A DNA stretch of 64,000 bases from Streptomyces sp. WM6386 (GCF_000972385.1 NZ_JXTE01000026.1:28982-92981), one strand, 5' to 3'. Counted from the first letter of the stretch, positions 6,897-15,415 are shown. The notes: generated from the sequence alone by a model not told the origin. Numbers and translations: made by a program.

Positions 6897-8984
6897 ATGG
6901 CGGCGCAGGGGTCGGCCGAACCGCCTTCCGAGGACCTGTCACGCCTCGCCGAGCTGCATGGCGTCGCCACCTCGTACAGCCCCTCCCCGGACCGTACGGT
7001 CGCCGCTTCGGCCACCGCCGTCACCCTCGCCCTGGCAGCCCTCGGCGTCGACACCGGCCGCCCCGCGGCCGCGCTGGCCGCCCGCGAGCGTGAGCTGCGC
7101 GACCGGCTGCTGCCACCGACGGTGGTCTGCTGGGGAGGCAGCCCGCCCGCGTCCCTGGGGAAACTGCCCAGGGGCACTCGGCTGCGGATCGAGACCGAAC
7201 AGGGCGAGACTCGGGCCGCCGCCGACCAACTCCCGCCCGGCATCCACCGGTTGACCGCCACGGCGCCGGACGGCCGGGTGGCCGAGTCCCACCTGGTGGT
7301 CGCCCCCGCCCGGCTCCCCGCGGCCACCGGACGCTCCTACGGACTCCTCGTCCAGCTCTACTCCCTGCTCTCCCAGCACTCCTGGGGCATGGGCGACCTC
7401 GGCGACCTCACCGAACTGACCGCCTGGGCCGGGCGGGCGCTCGGCGCCGGGTTCGTGCAGGTCAACCCGTTGCACGCGGCGGTGCCCGGCGCCCCCACGG
7501 ACCCCTCGCCGTACCGGCCCTCCTCGCGGCGCTTCCCGGACCCGGTGCATCTGCGGGTCGAGGACGTGCCCGAGTACGCCCATGTCACCGACCGCGAGGC
7601 GGTGCGCTCGCTCGCCGAACGGGCCGGGAGGCTGCGCGAAGCGGTGCTGGACAAGGGCGCGTTGATCGACCGGGACGCCGTGTGGGAGCTCAAGCGGGAG
7701 GCGCTGGAGCTGGTGCGCGAGGTGCCGCTCGGCCCCGGCCGGCGGGCCGCTTACGTCGACTTCCTCGCCGAGGAGGGCGAGGCCCTGGAGGACCACGCCA
7801 CGTGGTGTGCGCTGGCGGAGGTGCACGGCTCGGACTGGAGCCGGTGGCCGGCCGGGCTGCGGGACCCCCGCTCGCCGGAAACGGCCCGCGCCCGCGCCGA
7901 GTTGATGGACCGCGTCGACTTCCACTGCCGGCTCGCCTGGCTCACCGACGCCCAGCTCATCGCCTCGCAGCGGGCGGCGCGGGAGGCCGGGATGCCGGTC
8001 GGGATCGTCCACGACCTGGCGGTGGGCGTGCACCCCGGGGGCGCCGACGCCTGGGCACAGCAGGACTACTTCGCGGCCGGGATGTCGGTCGGCGCACCGC
8101 CGGACGCCTTCAACGCGCGCGGGCAGGACTGGGGACTGCCGCCGTGGCGCCCGGACCGCCTGGCCGCATCGGGCTACGCCCCCTACCGACGCCTGCTGAA
8201 AGCCCTCTTCCGCTATGCCGGCGCCCTGCGCATCGACCATGTGATGGGCCTGTTCCGCCTCTGGTGGGTCCCGCAGGGACACCCGCCGACCGAGGGCACC
8301 TATATCCGCTACGACGCCGAGGCGATGCTCGCGATCCTGGTCCTGGAGGCCACGCGCGCCGGGGCGGTGGTGATCGGCGAGGACCTGGGCACGGTGGAGC
8401 CCGGGGTGCGCGAGACGCTGCGCGAACGCGGGGTGCTCGGTACGTCGGTGCTCTGGTTCGAGCGGGACTGGGAGGGCGACGGCCGGCCCCTGCCGCCGGA
8501 ACGCTGGCGTGCCGACTGCCTCGCCACCGCGACCACCCACGACCTGCCCTCCACCGCGGCCCGACTGACGGGCGAACACGTCGAACTCCGCTACCGGCTG
8601 GGCCTGCTGACCCGGGAACTGGCGGAGGAACGGACGGAGGCGGCGGCGGACACCGGGGAGTGGCTGGAGGTACTGGCACGACTGGGATTGCTGCACGGCA
8701 CCGGCGGCGGCCACAGCACATCGACGGAGGAGGCCGAGATCCAGGCGGTGCACCGGTTCCTGCTGCGTACGCCGGCGAGGCTGGTGGGGGTGTGGCTACC
8801 GGACGCGGTGGGTGACCGACGGCCCCAGAACCTGCCGGGCACATGGGACCAGTACCCGAACTGGCGCCTGCCGATCGCGGACGCGGAGGGAAGGCCCGTG
8901 ACGCTGGAGGGGCTGGCGGGTTCGCCGCGCCTGCACGGTCTGGTGGAGGTACTGCGCGGGCCTCGCACGGTCGGGCCGGGTTGA
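6897..8984 (+). CDS. malQ: 4-alpha-glucanotransferase (amylomaltase, GH77)
   Basis: This cytosolic enzyme of 695 residues transfers alpha-1,4-glucan segments between maltodextrins, in glycogen and maltose metabolism. An actinobacterial N-terminal domain of about 150 residues precedes the GH77 barrel. Visible motifs are DPSPYRPSSRRFPDP, the nucleophile aspartate in LRIDHVMGLFRLWW, the acid/base glutamate in VIGEDLGTVEPGV and the third carboxylate in TTHDLPSTA. The ATG directly follows the stop of the small LTSE-repeat protein, so translation is probably coupled. All catalytic residues are present and the length is normal for the actinobacterial form. Confidence 0.95.
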   Translation: MAAQGSAEPPSEDLSRLAELHGVATSYSPSPDRTVAASATAVTLALAALGVDTGRPAAALAARERELRDRLLPPTVVCWGGSPPASLGKLPRGTRLRIETEQGETRAAADQLPPGIHRLTATAPDGRVAESHLVVAPARLPAATGRSYGLLVQLYSLLSQHSWGMGDLGDLTELTAWAGRALGAGFVQVNPLHAAVPGAPTDPSPYRPSSRRFPDPVHLRVEDVPEYAHVTDREAVRSLAERAGRLREAVLDKGALIDRDAVWELKREALELVREVPLGPGRRAAYVDFLAEEGEALEDHATWCALAEVHGSDWSRWPAGLRDPRSPETARARAELMDRVDFHCRLAWLTDAQLIASQRAAREAGMPVGIVHDLAVGVHPGGADAWAQQDYFAAGMSVGAPPDAFNARGQDWGLPPWRPDRLAASGYAPYRRLLKALFRYAGALRIDHVMGLFRLWWVPQGHPPTEGTYIRYDAEAMLAILVLEATRAGAVVIGEDLGTVEPGVRETLRERGVLGTSVLWFERDWEGDGRPLPPERWRADCLATATTHDLPSTAARLTGEHVELRYRLGLLTRELAEERTEAAADTGEWLEVLARLGLLHGTGGGHSTSTEEAEIQAVHRFLLRTPARLVGVWLPDAVGDRRPQNLPGTWDQYPNWRLPIADAEGRPVTLEGLAGSPRLHGLVEVLRGPRTVGPG

Positions 8985-9081
8985 CGCGGGGGATCGGCGG
9001 ATCCATGCCGTCCCCCTCGCGTCGCTCACGTATGGCACCCCGGGCGCGCGGGGCCATAAGGCATTCGATACTTTTGGGATC

Positions 9082-9348
9082 GTGGACAAGAAGAACGCCC
9101 TGCGCGCCGGTGCCCTGGCTGCCGGTACGACGCTGATGATGCTGCTCATGACGTCTCCCGCGCTCGCAGTCACCCGCGACGACGGCGACGACCCCGGTCC
9201 GGGCCTGAGCGTCATGGAGACGCTGGGTCTCTACGTCGTGGCCCCGCTCGCGATCTTCGCGGTCATCGCCGGTCTGGTGATGGTCCTGGACAAGTCCCAC
9301 CCGGAGCACCGGGTGAGCGCCAAGCCCAAGGCCGCCTCGAAGGCCTGA
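9082..9348 (+). CDS. Small membrane protein, unknown function
   Basis: This 88-residue protein starts with GTG. It has a signal-like hydrophobic segment (residues ~9-29, ending SPALA), a short acidic stretch RDDGDDPGPG, a second hydrophobic helix at about 47-68 and a basic lysine/alanine tail. It is probably a small cell-envelope protein with one retained helix after signal cleavage, or two helices if uncleaved. No catalytic motif is visible. It is followed by a strong bidirectional hairpin and faces the TetR gene tail to tail. I do not recognise a named family. Confidence 0.7.
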   Translation: MDKKNALRAGALAAGTTLMMLLMTSPALAVTRDDGDDPGPGLSVMETLGLYVVAPLAIFAVIAGLVMVLDKSHPEHRVSAKPKAASKA

Positions 9349-9362
9349 CCGCACGCTTCCAG

Positions 9363-9402
9363 GGGCGCCGGCCCCGCCCCGCACGGGGCGAGGCCGGCGC
9401 CC
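9363..9402. terminator. Bidirectional terminator hairpin
   Basis: An 11-bp GGGCGCCGGCC/GGCCGGCGCCC stem encloses an inner CGCCCC/GGGGCG stem. It lies between two convergent genes (stops at 9348 and 9428) and can serve both strands. Confidence 0.75.
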
Positions 9403-9427
9403 TCGGTGTGTTCTCCCGCGCGCCCGC

Positions 9428-10048
9428 TCAGGGGCTCGGCGCGGTCAGATACCGCTGCACCGTCGGCGCCAGCCACGCCACGATCTCCTCGGGCGCCAGC
9501 GCCACCGCGGACGGGATCCGCAGCACATAACGGGTCAGCGCGAGGCCCAGCAGCTGCGACGACACGAGCGCGGCCCGCGCCGGGACCTGCTGGGGGTCCG
9601 GGCACGCCCGCTCGGCGATCGGCAGCAACTGGTCCCGGAAGATGCCCTGCATCCGCTCGGCCCCGGCCGCGTTCGTCGCGCCCACCCGCAGCAGCGCCCT
9701 GAGTACCTCGTTCTCCTCCCAGGTGGCCAGGAAGTGCGTGACGAGCGCCCTGCCGACGTCCTTGCGGGGCAGCGCGCCCACGTCCGGCAGCCGCAGATCG
9801 ATGGCGACCGCCGCCGCGAAGAGGCCCTCCTTGTTGCCGTAGTAGCGCATCACCATGGACGGATCGATGCCCGCGTCCTTGGCGATCGCGCGGATGGTGG
9901 CCCGCTCGTAGCCGTCGGCGGCGAAGCGTTCGCGGGCCGCGGTGAGGATCGCGCCACGGGTGGCGTCGGAGCGGCGGGGGGCGCCGGGGCCGGGGCCGGG
10001 ACCGAGGCCGGGAGGCGTGGTCTTGGTGTCGCTGTTGCTGCCGTTCAT
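9428..10048 (-). CDS. TetR-family transcriptional regulator
   Basis: This 206-residue repressor has an N-terminal helix-turn-helix domain at about residues 25-75 (RGAILTAARERFAADGY, then AIAKDAGIDPSMVMRYYGNK) and a helical ligand-binding domain with the C-terminal form common to many actinobacterial TetRs. I chose the ATG at 10048; an in-frame start further out would run into the operator repeats. It is divergent from an FAD monooxygenase, and the shared 127-bp gap holds five copies of a GCCAACA-type palindrome. It therefore very likely represses itself and the monooxygenase, with the monooxygenase substrate or a related compound as inducer. Confidence 0.9.
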   Translation of the reverse strand: MNGSNSDTKTTPPGLGPGPGPGAPRRSDATRGAILTAARERFAADGYERATIRAIAKDAGIDPSMVMRYYGNKEGLFAAAVAIDLRLPDVGALPRKDVGRALVTHFLATWEENEVLRALLRVGATNAAGAERMQGIFRDQLLPIAERACPDPQQVPARAALVSSQLLGLALTRYVLRIPSAVALAPEEIVAWLAPTVQRYLTAPSP

Positions 10049-10062
10049 GTCTACGAGCGTAG

Positions 10063-10161
10063 GCCAACATATGTTTGCCAACAAGTGTTTGCCAACAACT
10101 GTTGACTCTCTTCGGAGTCCTCGCTAGCTTCGTCAACAAGCGTCGGCAAACAAGCGTTGGC
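10063..10161. promoter_or_regulatory. Five-copy TetR operator array in a divergent promoter
   Basis: Three overlapping imperfect palindromes of the form GCCAACAnnTGTTTGCC start at 10063, 10077 and 10091, a 14-bp period. Two related copies lie at 10132-10147 and 10145-10161. The two groups flank the promoter of the rightward gene, overlapping its -35 side and the region from the start site on. This is the expected layout for repression by the adjacent TetR protein. Confidence 0.75.
10102..10130 (+). promoter_or_regulatory. Sigma70-type promoter of the FAD monooxygenase
   Basis: TTGACT at 10102-10107 and TAGCTT at 10125-10130 are separated by 17 nt. This is a near-consensus housekeeping promoter, with a predicted start near 10137, about 40 nt before the ATG. 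The operator array flanks it on both sides. Confidence 0.65.
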
Positions 10162-10175
10162 AACAGGAGGCCACC

Positions 10176-11627
10176 ATGAACGGCACCGCCACCCACCGCA
10201 CCGTGATCGTCGTCGGCTCCGGGCCCACCGGCCTGTTCCTCGCCGGCGACCTCGCCACCGCGGGTGTCCCGGTCACCCTCCTCGAAAAGCGCCCCCACGA
10301 GATCAGCAACCTCTCCCGTGCCTTCGGTGTGCACGCCCGCACCCTGGAGCAGCTCGACGCCCGGGGGCTCGCCGACCAGCTGCTCGCCACCGGCGACACC
10401 ATCACCGGCCTGCGCGCCTTCGACCGCCTCACCCTCGACCTGACCACGCTTCAGTCCCGCTTCCCGTTCATGCTCATCACCCCGCAGTACGAGGTCGAGC
10501 GGCTGCTGGAGCGGCGGGCGAGGGAGGCCGGGGTCGAGTTCGCGTACGAGAGCGAGGTCGTGGGGCTGCGACAGGACGCCGACGGGGTGGAACTGGAGGT
10601 GCGGGGCGCGGACGGGACGGTCGCCGTCCGCCGCGCGGCCTATGTCGTCGGCGCCGACGGACACCACAGCGCCGTACGCCGGGCGATCGGCCTGGACTTC
10701 CCCGGGGTCTCCGTCATCAAGTCGCTGTTCCTCGCGGACGTACGGCTCGCCGAGCGGCCCGAGGACGTGCTCACCGTCAACGGCGTGGGCGACTGCTTCG
10801 CGATGATCGCCTCCTTCGGTGACGGCTGGTACCGGGTCATGGGCTGGGACCGCCGCCACGAGGTCCCCGACGACGTCCCGATCGACCTCGACGAGGTCAG
10901 GGACGTCACGCGCCGCGCCCTGGGCGCCGACTACGGCATGCACGACGCCCGCTGGCTCTCCCGCTTCCACAGCGACGAACGCCAGGCGCCGCGGTACCGG
11001 GTCGGGCGGGTCTTCCTCGCCGGCGACGCCGCGCACATCCACTCCCCGGCCGGCGGCCAGGGTATGAACACCGGCCTCCAGGACGCGGCCAACCTGAGCT
11101 GGAAGCTCGCCGCGGCCGTGCAGGGGTGGGCGCCCGGCGGGCTCCTCGACACCTACGAGAGCGAGCGGCACCCGGTCGGCAGGGCGGTGCTGCGCAGCAG
11201 CGGCGGACTCGTCCGGCTGGCCCGCGCGCAGAGCCCGGCACTGCGCGCCGTCCGCGCCCTCGTCTCCGCCGTCGGCAACGCGGTCGGTCCCGCCCGGCGC
11301 AAGGCCCTGGGCCAGATCTCCGGCATCGGCTACAAGTACCCCGCCCCTCGCGGCGCCCACCGTCTCACCGGCACCCGTGTCCCCGACGTCGCCCTGGCGG
11401 GCGGCCGCCTGTACGAGGCCCTGCGCGGCGGCGGGTTCGTCCTGATCACCCCGGACTCGCAAGCGTACGAGGACCCGGGCACCCGCAAGGACCGGCTGAC
11501 CGTGAAGCGCTGGGCGAGCGACCGTCGTACGACCGTCCTGGTGCGCCCCGACGGATACGTGGCCTGGGCGGCGGACGCACCGGACGCCACGGCGATCGAG
11601 AACGCGGTCGCCGCCGCCGTCGGGTGA
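10176..11627 (+). CDS. FAD-dependent aromatic-type monooxygenase
   Basis: This 483-residue class A flavoprotein monooxygenase uses NAD(P)H and O2 to hydroxylate aromatic or polyketide-like substrates. The FAD Rossmann motif GSGPTGLFLAGDLA is at the N-terminus. The DG motif VVGADGHHSAVRRA is near residue 160. The second FAD motif FLAGDAAHIHSPAGGQGMN is near 285. A C-terminal thioredoxin-like domain completes the phenol hydroxylase/RdmE-type architecture. AGGAGG precedes the ATG by 6 nt. The divergent TetR gene and operator array imply substrate-induced expression, as for drug-inactivating or catabolic monooxygenases. The natural substrate is unknown. Confidence 0.9.
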   Translation: MNGTATHRTVIVVGSGPTGLFLAGDLATAGVPVTLLEKRPHEISNLSRAFGVHARTLEQLDARGLADQLLATGDTITGLRAFDRLTLDLTTLQSRFPFMLITPQYEVERLLERRAREAGVEFAYESEVVGLRQDADGVELEVRGADGTVAVRRAAYVVGADGHHSAVRRAIGLDFPGVSVIKSLFLADVRLAERPEDVLTVNGVGDCFAMIASFGDGWYRVMGWDRRHEVPDDVPIDLDEVRDVTRRALGADYGMHDARWLSRFHSDERQAPRYRVGRVFLAGDAAHIHSPAGGQGMNTGLQDAANLSWKLAAAVQGWAPGGLLDTYESERHPVGRAVLRSSGGLVRLARAQSPALRAVRALVSAVGNAVGPARRKALGQISGIGYKYPAPRGAHRLTGTRVPDVALAGGRLYEALRGGGFVLITPDSQAYEDPGTRKDRLTVKRWASDRRTTVLVRPDGYVAWAADAPDATAIENAVAAAVG

Positions 11628-11775
11628 ACGGGGGGTGGGGCGGCCCGAGAAGGCCTTGTGCCGCCTCGCCTGATGAGGGGGCGGTCTGAGTGGTGTCTTG
11701 CGCCGCCCCGCCAGGTGAAGGGCCGGCCCAGCGGTGTCTGAAGCGGGTCGGGTGAAGTCCTCTACGGTTCGGCAG

Positions 11776-11820
11776 TGCCCTGAAGGGGCGCGGGGCGTAT
11801 CTATGTGCGGCTCCGCCGCG
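11776..11820. repeat. Streptomyces-type intergenic palindromic repeat
   Basis: The GAAGGGGCGCGGGG core followed by GCGGCTCCGCCGC is a GC-rich dispersed element that I recognise from many Streptomyces intergenic regions. It sits in the gap between the convergent monooxygenase and MarR genes. A relative lies at 15382-15415. Confidence 0.5.
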
Positions 11821-11887
11821 GGGCGCCGCCAGCCACGACGGCGCCGCGGACGGCCGACGGCACATCGCGGCACTTCCCGCGGAGCGC

Positions 11888-12409
11888 TCAGTGCGGAGGC
11901 GTCTGGGTTCCTGCCAGCAAGTGGCGGAGCAGGTCGGCCAGTTGGTCGGCCTGTTCGTCGGTGAGGACGGACATCGCCTGCGTCTCGGTGGCGAGGCCCG
12001 CGCCGACCGCCTCGTCGAGGACGTTCAACCCCTTGTCGGTGAGGGTGACTTGGAGGCCCCGGCGGTCGTGCGGGTCGGGGGAGCGGCGGAGCAGGCCCGC
12101 GCGTTCCAGCTTGTCGAGCCGGCCGGTCATGCCGCCCGTCGTGAGCATCAGCGTCGCGGAGAGCTCGCGAGGCGAGAGGGCGTAGGGCTCGCCGGCGCGG
12201 CGCAGGGTGGCCAGGACGTCGAACTCGCCGCGGGAGATCCCGTAGGGGGCGTACGCCTTCTCCATCCGGTCGCCCATCGCCCGTGACAGCCGGAAGATCC
12301 GCCCGAAGACCTCCATCGCCCGGGTGTCGAGGTCGGGCCGCACGGTGCCCCACTGCTCGACGATCGCGTCGACGGGATCCCTGGGGGGCTGCTGCGACGT
12401 GGCGTTCAT
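11888..12409 (-). CDS. MarR-family transcriptional regulator
   Basis: This 173-residue winged-helix regulator has a helical dimerisation N-terminus (RAMEVFGRIFRLSRAMGDRM), the DNA-binding core LSPRELSATLMLTTGGMTGRLDKLERAGLL, and the wing RSPDPHDRRGLQVTLTDKG, all typical of MarR proteins. I use the ATG at 12409. It is divergent from an EamA exporter, and the gap holds direct repeats and a perfect palindrome suited to a MarR dimer. The usual logic for such pairs is ligand-relieved repression of an efflux gene. Confidence 0.9.
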   Translation of the reverse strand: MNATSQQPPRDPVDAIVEQWGTVRPDLDTRAMEVFGRIFRLSRAMGDRMEKAYAPYGISRGEFDVLATLRRAGEPYALSPRELSATLMLTTGGMTGRLDKLERAGLLRRSPDPHDRRGLQVTLTDKGLNVLDEAVGAGLATETQAMSVLTDEQADQLADLLRHLLAGTQTPPH

Positions 12410-12440
12410 GGGGTGAGTATCCGCCCGCGAGCCGGTCGGC

Positions 12441-12496
12441 CGCAAGAAAGTAGCTTGCGAAAAAGTGGCTTGCAGGAAAGTTGCTTAGCGCTAAGC
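12441..12496. promoter_or_regulatory. Putative MarR operator region
   Basis: AAAGTAGCTTGC, AAAGTGGCTTGC and AAAGTTGCTTAG recur at 12447, 12462 and 12477, an exact 15-bp period. The first copy is also part of GCAAG-N7-CTTGC. The last copy runs into the perfect palindrome GCTTAGCGCTAAGC at 12483-12496. The repeats lie in the MarR/EamA divergent gap and are AT-richer than their surroundings. Confidence 0.65.
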
Positions 12497-12547
12497 TGCT
12501 TCCGAGTAAGTTAATTTCTGGCGTGCCACCGCATGAAGGGAACCGTC

Positions 12548-13489
12548 ATGACGCGGTCCGCGACCATCCTCCTCACCGCCCTCGCTCCCATCTCCTGGGG
12601 CACCACCTACGCCGTCACCACCGAGTTCCTCCCGGCCGACCGCCCCCTGTTCACCGGGCTGGCGCGCGCCCTGCCCGCCGGGCTGCTGCTGCTCGGGGTT
12701 GCGCGGGTGCTGCCGAAGGGGGCCTGGTGGTGGAAGGCGACGGTGCTCGGGGCGCTGAACATCGGTGCGTTCTTCCCGCTGCTGTTCCTGTCGGCGTACC
12801 GGCTGCCCGGCGGTATGGCCGCGGTCGTCGGGTCGGTGGGGCCGCTGCTCGTCGTCGGGCTGTCGGCGCTGCTGCTGGGGCAGCGGCCGACCGTGCGGAG
12901 TGTGGTCACCGGGGTCGTCGCGGCGTTTGGGGTCAGTCTCGTCGTACTGAAGGCGGCCGGAGCTCTCGACCCCGTAGGTGTACTGGCGGCCTTCGCCTCG
13001 GCCGCCTCCATGTCCGCCGGGACCGTGCTGACCAAGCGGTGGGGGCGGCCCGACGGAGTGGGTCCGCTCGCGCTCACCGGGTGGCAGCTGACCGCGGGCG
13101 GACTGCTCATCGCGCCGCTCGCGCTCCTGGTCGAAGGCGCCCCGCCCGCGCTCGACGGACGGGCGGTGGGCGGCTACCTCTATCTGGCGCTGGCGAACAC
13201 GGCGGTCTCGTACTGGCTCTGGTTCCGTGGGATCGGCCGGCTCAGCGCCACGCAGGTCACCCTCCTCGGCCCGCTCTCCCCGCTGACCGCCGCGATCGTC
13301 GGCTGGGCGGCGCTCGGCCAGGCGCTGACGCCGGTCCAACTGGCGGGGATGGCGGTGGCGTTCGGGGCGACGGTGGCGGGGCAGCTGGGGCAGCGGAAGA
13401 CGCGCACGGCCGGTCGATCGTTCAGTTTTACTGAAAGGAACAGTCGTAAAGATTCGATGGACGTGACAGATGCGGCGCTGCGACGGTAG
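12548..13489 (+). CDS. EamA/DMT-family transporter (first of two)
   Basis: This 313-residue membrane protein has two EamA repeats and about ten hydrophobic helices, as in drug/metabolite exporters such as RhtA or YdcZ-like proteins. Helix 1 starts ILLTALAPISWGTTYAV. I chose the ATG at 12548 behind AAGGGA rather than the one at 12533, which lacks a ribosome site. The C-terminal 25 residues after the last helix are polar and overlap a 15-bp palindrome at 13421. It is divergent from the MarR gene and probably controlled by it. The exported compound is unknown. Confidence 0.85.
   Translation: MTRSATILLTALAPISWGTTYAVTTEFLPADRPLFTGLARALPAGLLLLGVARVLPKGAWWWKATVLGALNIGAFFPLLFLSAYRLPGGMAAVVGSVGPLLVVGLSALLLGQRPTVRSVVTGVVAAFGVSLVVLKAAGALDPVGVLAAFASAASMSAGTVLTKRWGRPDGVGPLALTGWQLTAGGLLIAPLALLVEGAPPALDGRAVGGYLYLALANTAVSYWLWFRGIGRLSATQVTLLGPLSPLTAAIVGWAALGQALTPVQLAGMAVAFGATVAGQLGQRKTRTAGRSFSFTERNSRKDSMDVTDAALRR
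13421..13435. promoter_or_regulatory. Perfect palindrome TTCAGT-TTT-ACTGAA
   Basis: This AT-rich perfect inverted repeat lies inside the 3' end of the first EamA gene, about 90 bp before the second EamA start. Its position suits an operator for the downstream EamA/LysR pair. Base composition differs sharply from the surrounding coding DNA. Confidence 0.4.
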
Positions 13490-13524
13490 ATCCACCGAGA
13501 TCACCGCCCAGTGGAAGGACCCCA

Positions 13525-14424
13525 GTGACCGCCGTCCTCGAAAGGACCGCCCGTACCACCTCCGCCCCGAGGGCCGCCGCCCTCGGGGTTCTGCTCGCCG
13601 CCGTCGCGACCGTCGTCTGGTCCGGCAGCTTCATCACCTCCCGTGCGCTGCACGACAGCGTGCCGCCCGTCCAGCAGGCCTTCTGGCGCTGGATCGTCGC
13701 GCTCGTCGCGGTCGCCCCCTTCGGGGCCCGACAGGCTTGGCGGCAGCGGAAGGTGATCAGGCGGCATCCCGGTTTCGTGGTGCTCGCCTCGCTGCTCGGG
13801 GTGGCCGTCTACAACACCCTGGTCAACCAGGCCGGTTCGACCACCCCGGCCGCCAACATGGGCATGATCATGGCCGCCTCGCCGGTGCTGATGGCGGTGT
13901 TCGAGCGGATGAGCGGCGTACGGATCGGGGCGCGCCGGGTCGGTGGGCTGCTGGTCGCGTGCGGGGGCGTGGTGCTGCTCGTCGGGGGCGGAGCGGGGCT
14001 CGCCGCGGGTGACCTGTGGATGATCGCCGCGGCCTGCTGCTTCGGGTCGTACAGCGCGCTGCTGCGCCGAAAGCCCGCGGAACTCGGCGGTACGGCCTTC
14101 CTGTTCACGACCTTTCTGTTCGGCACCGTCCTGCTGCTGCCCGCGCAGGGGGTGAGCCTCGCCGTCCAGGGCGGGTTCGAGCCGACGGCCGGCACGGTGT
14201 TGCCCCTGCTGTACGTCGGGGTCTTCTCCTCGGCCGTCGCCTTCTTCGCCTGGAACCGGGCCATCGCCCTGGTCGGTCCGTCCCGGGCCGGAGTCGTGTA
14301 CTACCTCCAGCCCCTCTGCGTGGCCCTGCTGTCCTGGGCCCTGCTCGGCGAGACGGTCTCCGCGGCGCAGGCGCTGTGCATGGCGCTGATCCTCGGCGGG
14401 GTGATGCTGGGTGCCGCCGGATAG
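13525..14424 (+). CDS. EamA/DMT-family transporter (second of two)
   Basis: This 299-residue transporter with about ten predicted helices contains two EamA domains. Helix 1 runs LGVLLAAVATVVWSGSFITS, and the YYLQPLCVALLSWALLGE stretch near the C-terminus is characteristic of the family. It starts with GTG behind GGAAGGA, 35 bp after the first EamA gene on the same strand. A LysR gene begins 10 bp after its stop. Two adjacent EamA genes under two regulators suggest a paired export function, perhaps for related metabolites, but no substrate can be named. Confidence 0.85.
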   Translation: MTAVLERTARTTSAPRAAALGVLLAAVATVVWSGSFITSRALHDSVPPVQQAFWRWIVALVAVAPFGARQAWRQRKVIRRHPGFVVLASLLGVAVYNTLVNQAGSTTPAANMGMIMAASPVLMAVFERMSGVRIGARRVGGLLVACGGVVLLVGGGAGLAAGDLWMIAAACCFGSYSALLRRKPAELGGTAFLFTTFLFGTVLLLPAQGVSLAVQGGFEPTAGTVLPLLYVGVFSSAVAFFAWNRAIALVGPSRAGVVYYLQPLCVALLSWALLGETVSAAQALCMALILGGVMLGAAG

Positions 14425-14434
14425 GTTGGCCGCC

Positions 14435-15343
14435 ATGCTCGAGTGGGACATCCGGAAACTGCAGATCCTGCGGACGCTGCGGGAGCAGGGCACCGTGACC
14501 GCGACGGCCGAGGCGCTGCGGATGACGCCGTCCGCGGTGTCGCAGCAGCTGACCAACCTCGCCAAGCAGTTGGGCGTGCCGTTGCTGGAGGCGCGGGGCC
14601 GGCGGGTACGGCTCACGGACGCGGCACGGCTGGTGCTGCGGCACGCCGAGGCGGTGTTCGAGCAACTGGAGCGGGCGGATGCCGAACTGTCGGCGTATGT
14701 GCACGGCGAGGTCGGTGAGGTGCGGGTCGCCGCCTTCTCCACGGCCGTGCCCGCGCTGGCGGTGCCTGCGGTACGGGCCCTGCGGGCGACGCACCCGGGG
14801 GTGAGCGTGCGGGTGCGCGAGGCGGAGGCCGGGGAGGCGTACGAGCTGCTGGCCGGCGGTGAGGTCGACCTCGCGCTGTCGCTGGCCGCGCAGGCGCCGG
14901 AGGTGGGGGACGGGCGGTTCACACGGGTCGAGCTGCTCGCGGACCCGCTGGACGTCGCCCTGCCGCCCGGTCACGCGCTCGCGACCGTCGAGGGGCTGCG
15001 GCTGGCCGATCTCGCCGGGGAGTCCTGGATCTTCGGGGGCAGCGGGCCCTGGTCCGACATCACGCGCGGGGCGTGCGAGGCGGCCGGGTTCAGCCCGCGG
15101 CAGGGGCATTCCGCGGCGGGGTGGACGGCGATCCTCGCCATGGTCGAGGCGGGCATGGGGGTGGCGCTGGTGCCGCGGATGGCGGCGGTGCGGCGGGACG
15201 GGGTGGTCATGCGGGAGCTGGGGGCGGACCGGCCGGTGCGGCACGTCGTGGCCGCGGTGCGGAGGGGGAGCGAGGCGGGGGTTGCGGTGGGGAGGGTGCT
15301 GTCGGCCTTGGAAAGCGTTGCCGGGAGGCTTGCTCGGTGGTGA
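14435..15343 (+). CDS. LysR-family transcriptional regulator
   Basis: This 302-residue regulator has an N-terminal winged helix-turn-helix (LQILRTLREQGTVTATAEAL, then MTPSAVSQQLTNLAKQLGVPLLE) and a periplasmic-binding-protein-like effector domain from about residue 90. I chose the ATG at 14435; an in-frame start at 14411 would overlap the EamA gene. It is co-directional with the second EamA exporter, unlike the usual divergent LysR arrangement. It may regulate the preceding exporter through the palindrome at 13421, which is inference. Confidence 0.88.
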   Translation: MLEWDIRKLQILRTLREQGTVTATAEALRMTPSAVSQQLTNLAKQLGVPLLEARGRRVRLTDAARLVLRHAEAVFEQLERADAELSAYVHGEVGEVRVAAFSTAVPALAVPAVRALRATHPGVSVRVREAEAGEAYELLAGGEVDLALSLAAQAPEVGDGRFTRVELLADPLDVALPPGHALATVEGLRLADLAGESWIFGGSGPWSDITRGACEAAGFSPRQGHSAAGWTAILAMVEAGMGVALVPRMAAVRRDGVVMRELGADRPVRHVVAAVRRGSEAGVAVGRVLSALESVAGRLARW

Positions 15344-15381
15344 GCCGGGGTGGCATGTGAGCCGGCGGCAACTGCACGCAC

Positions 15382-15415
15382 CCAAGGGGCGCGGGGAACT
15401 GCGCGACCAGCCCCC
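15382..15415. repeat. Streptomyces-type intergenic repeat (GGGGCGCGGGGAACTGCGCG)
   Basis: This palindromic GC-rich element recurs in Streptomyces genomes. It lies downstream of the LysR gene and before the terminator at 15483. It is the sister of the element at 11776. Confidence 0.6.

Noticed and set aside
9231..12353. A 1040-codon minus-strand frame across the TetR, monooxygenase and MarR genes
   Set aside because: It crosses three well-supported genes, including parts of their promoters, and its translation is low-complexity Arg/Pro/Gly sequence. Stop codons are simply rare in this frame.
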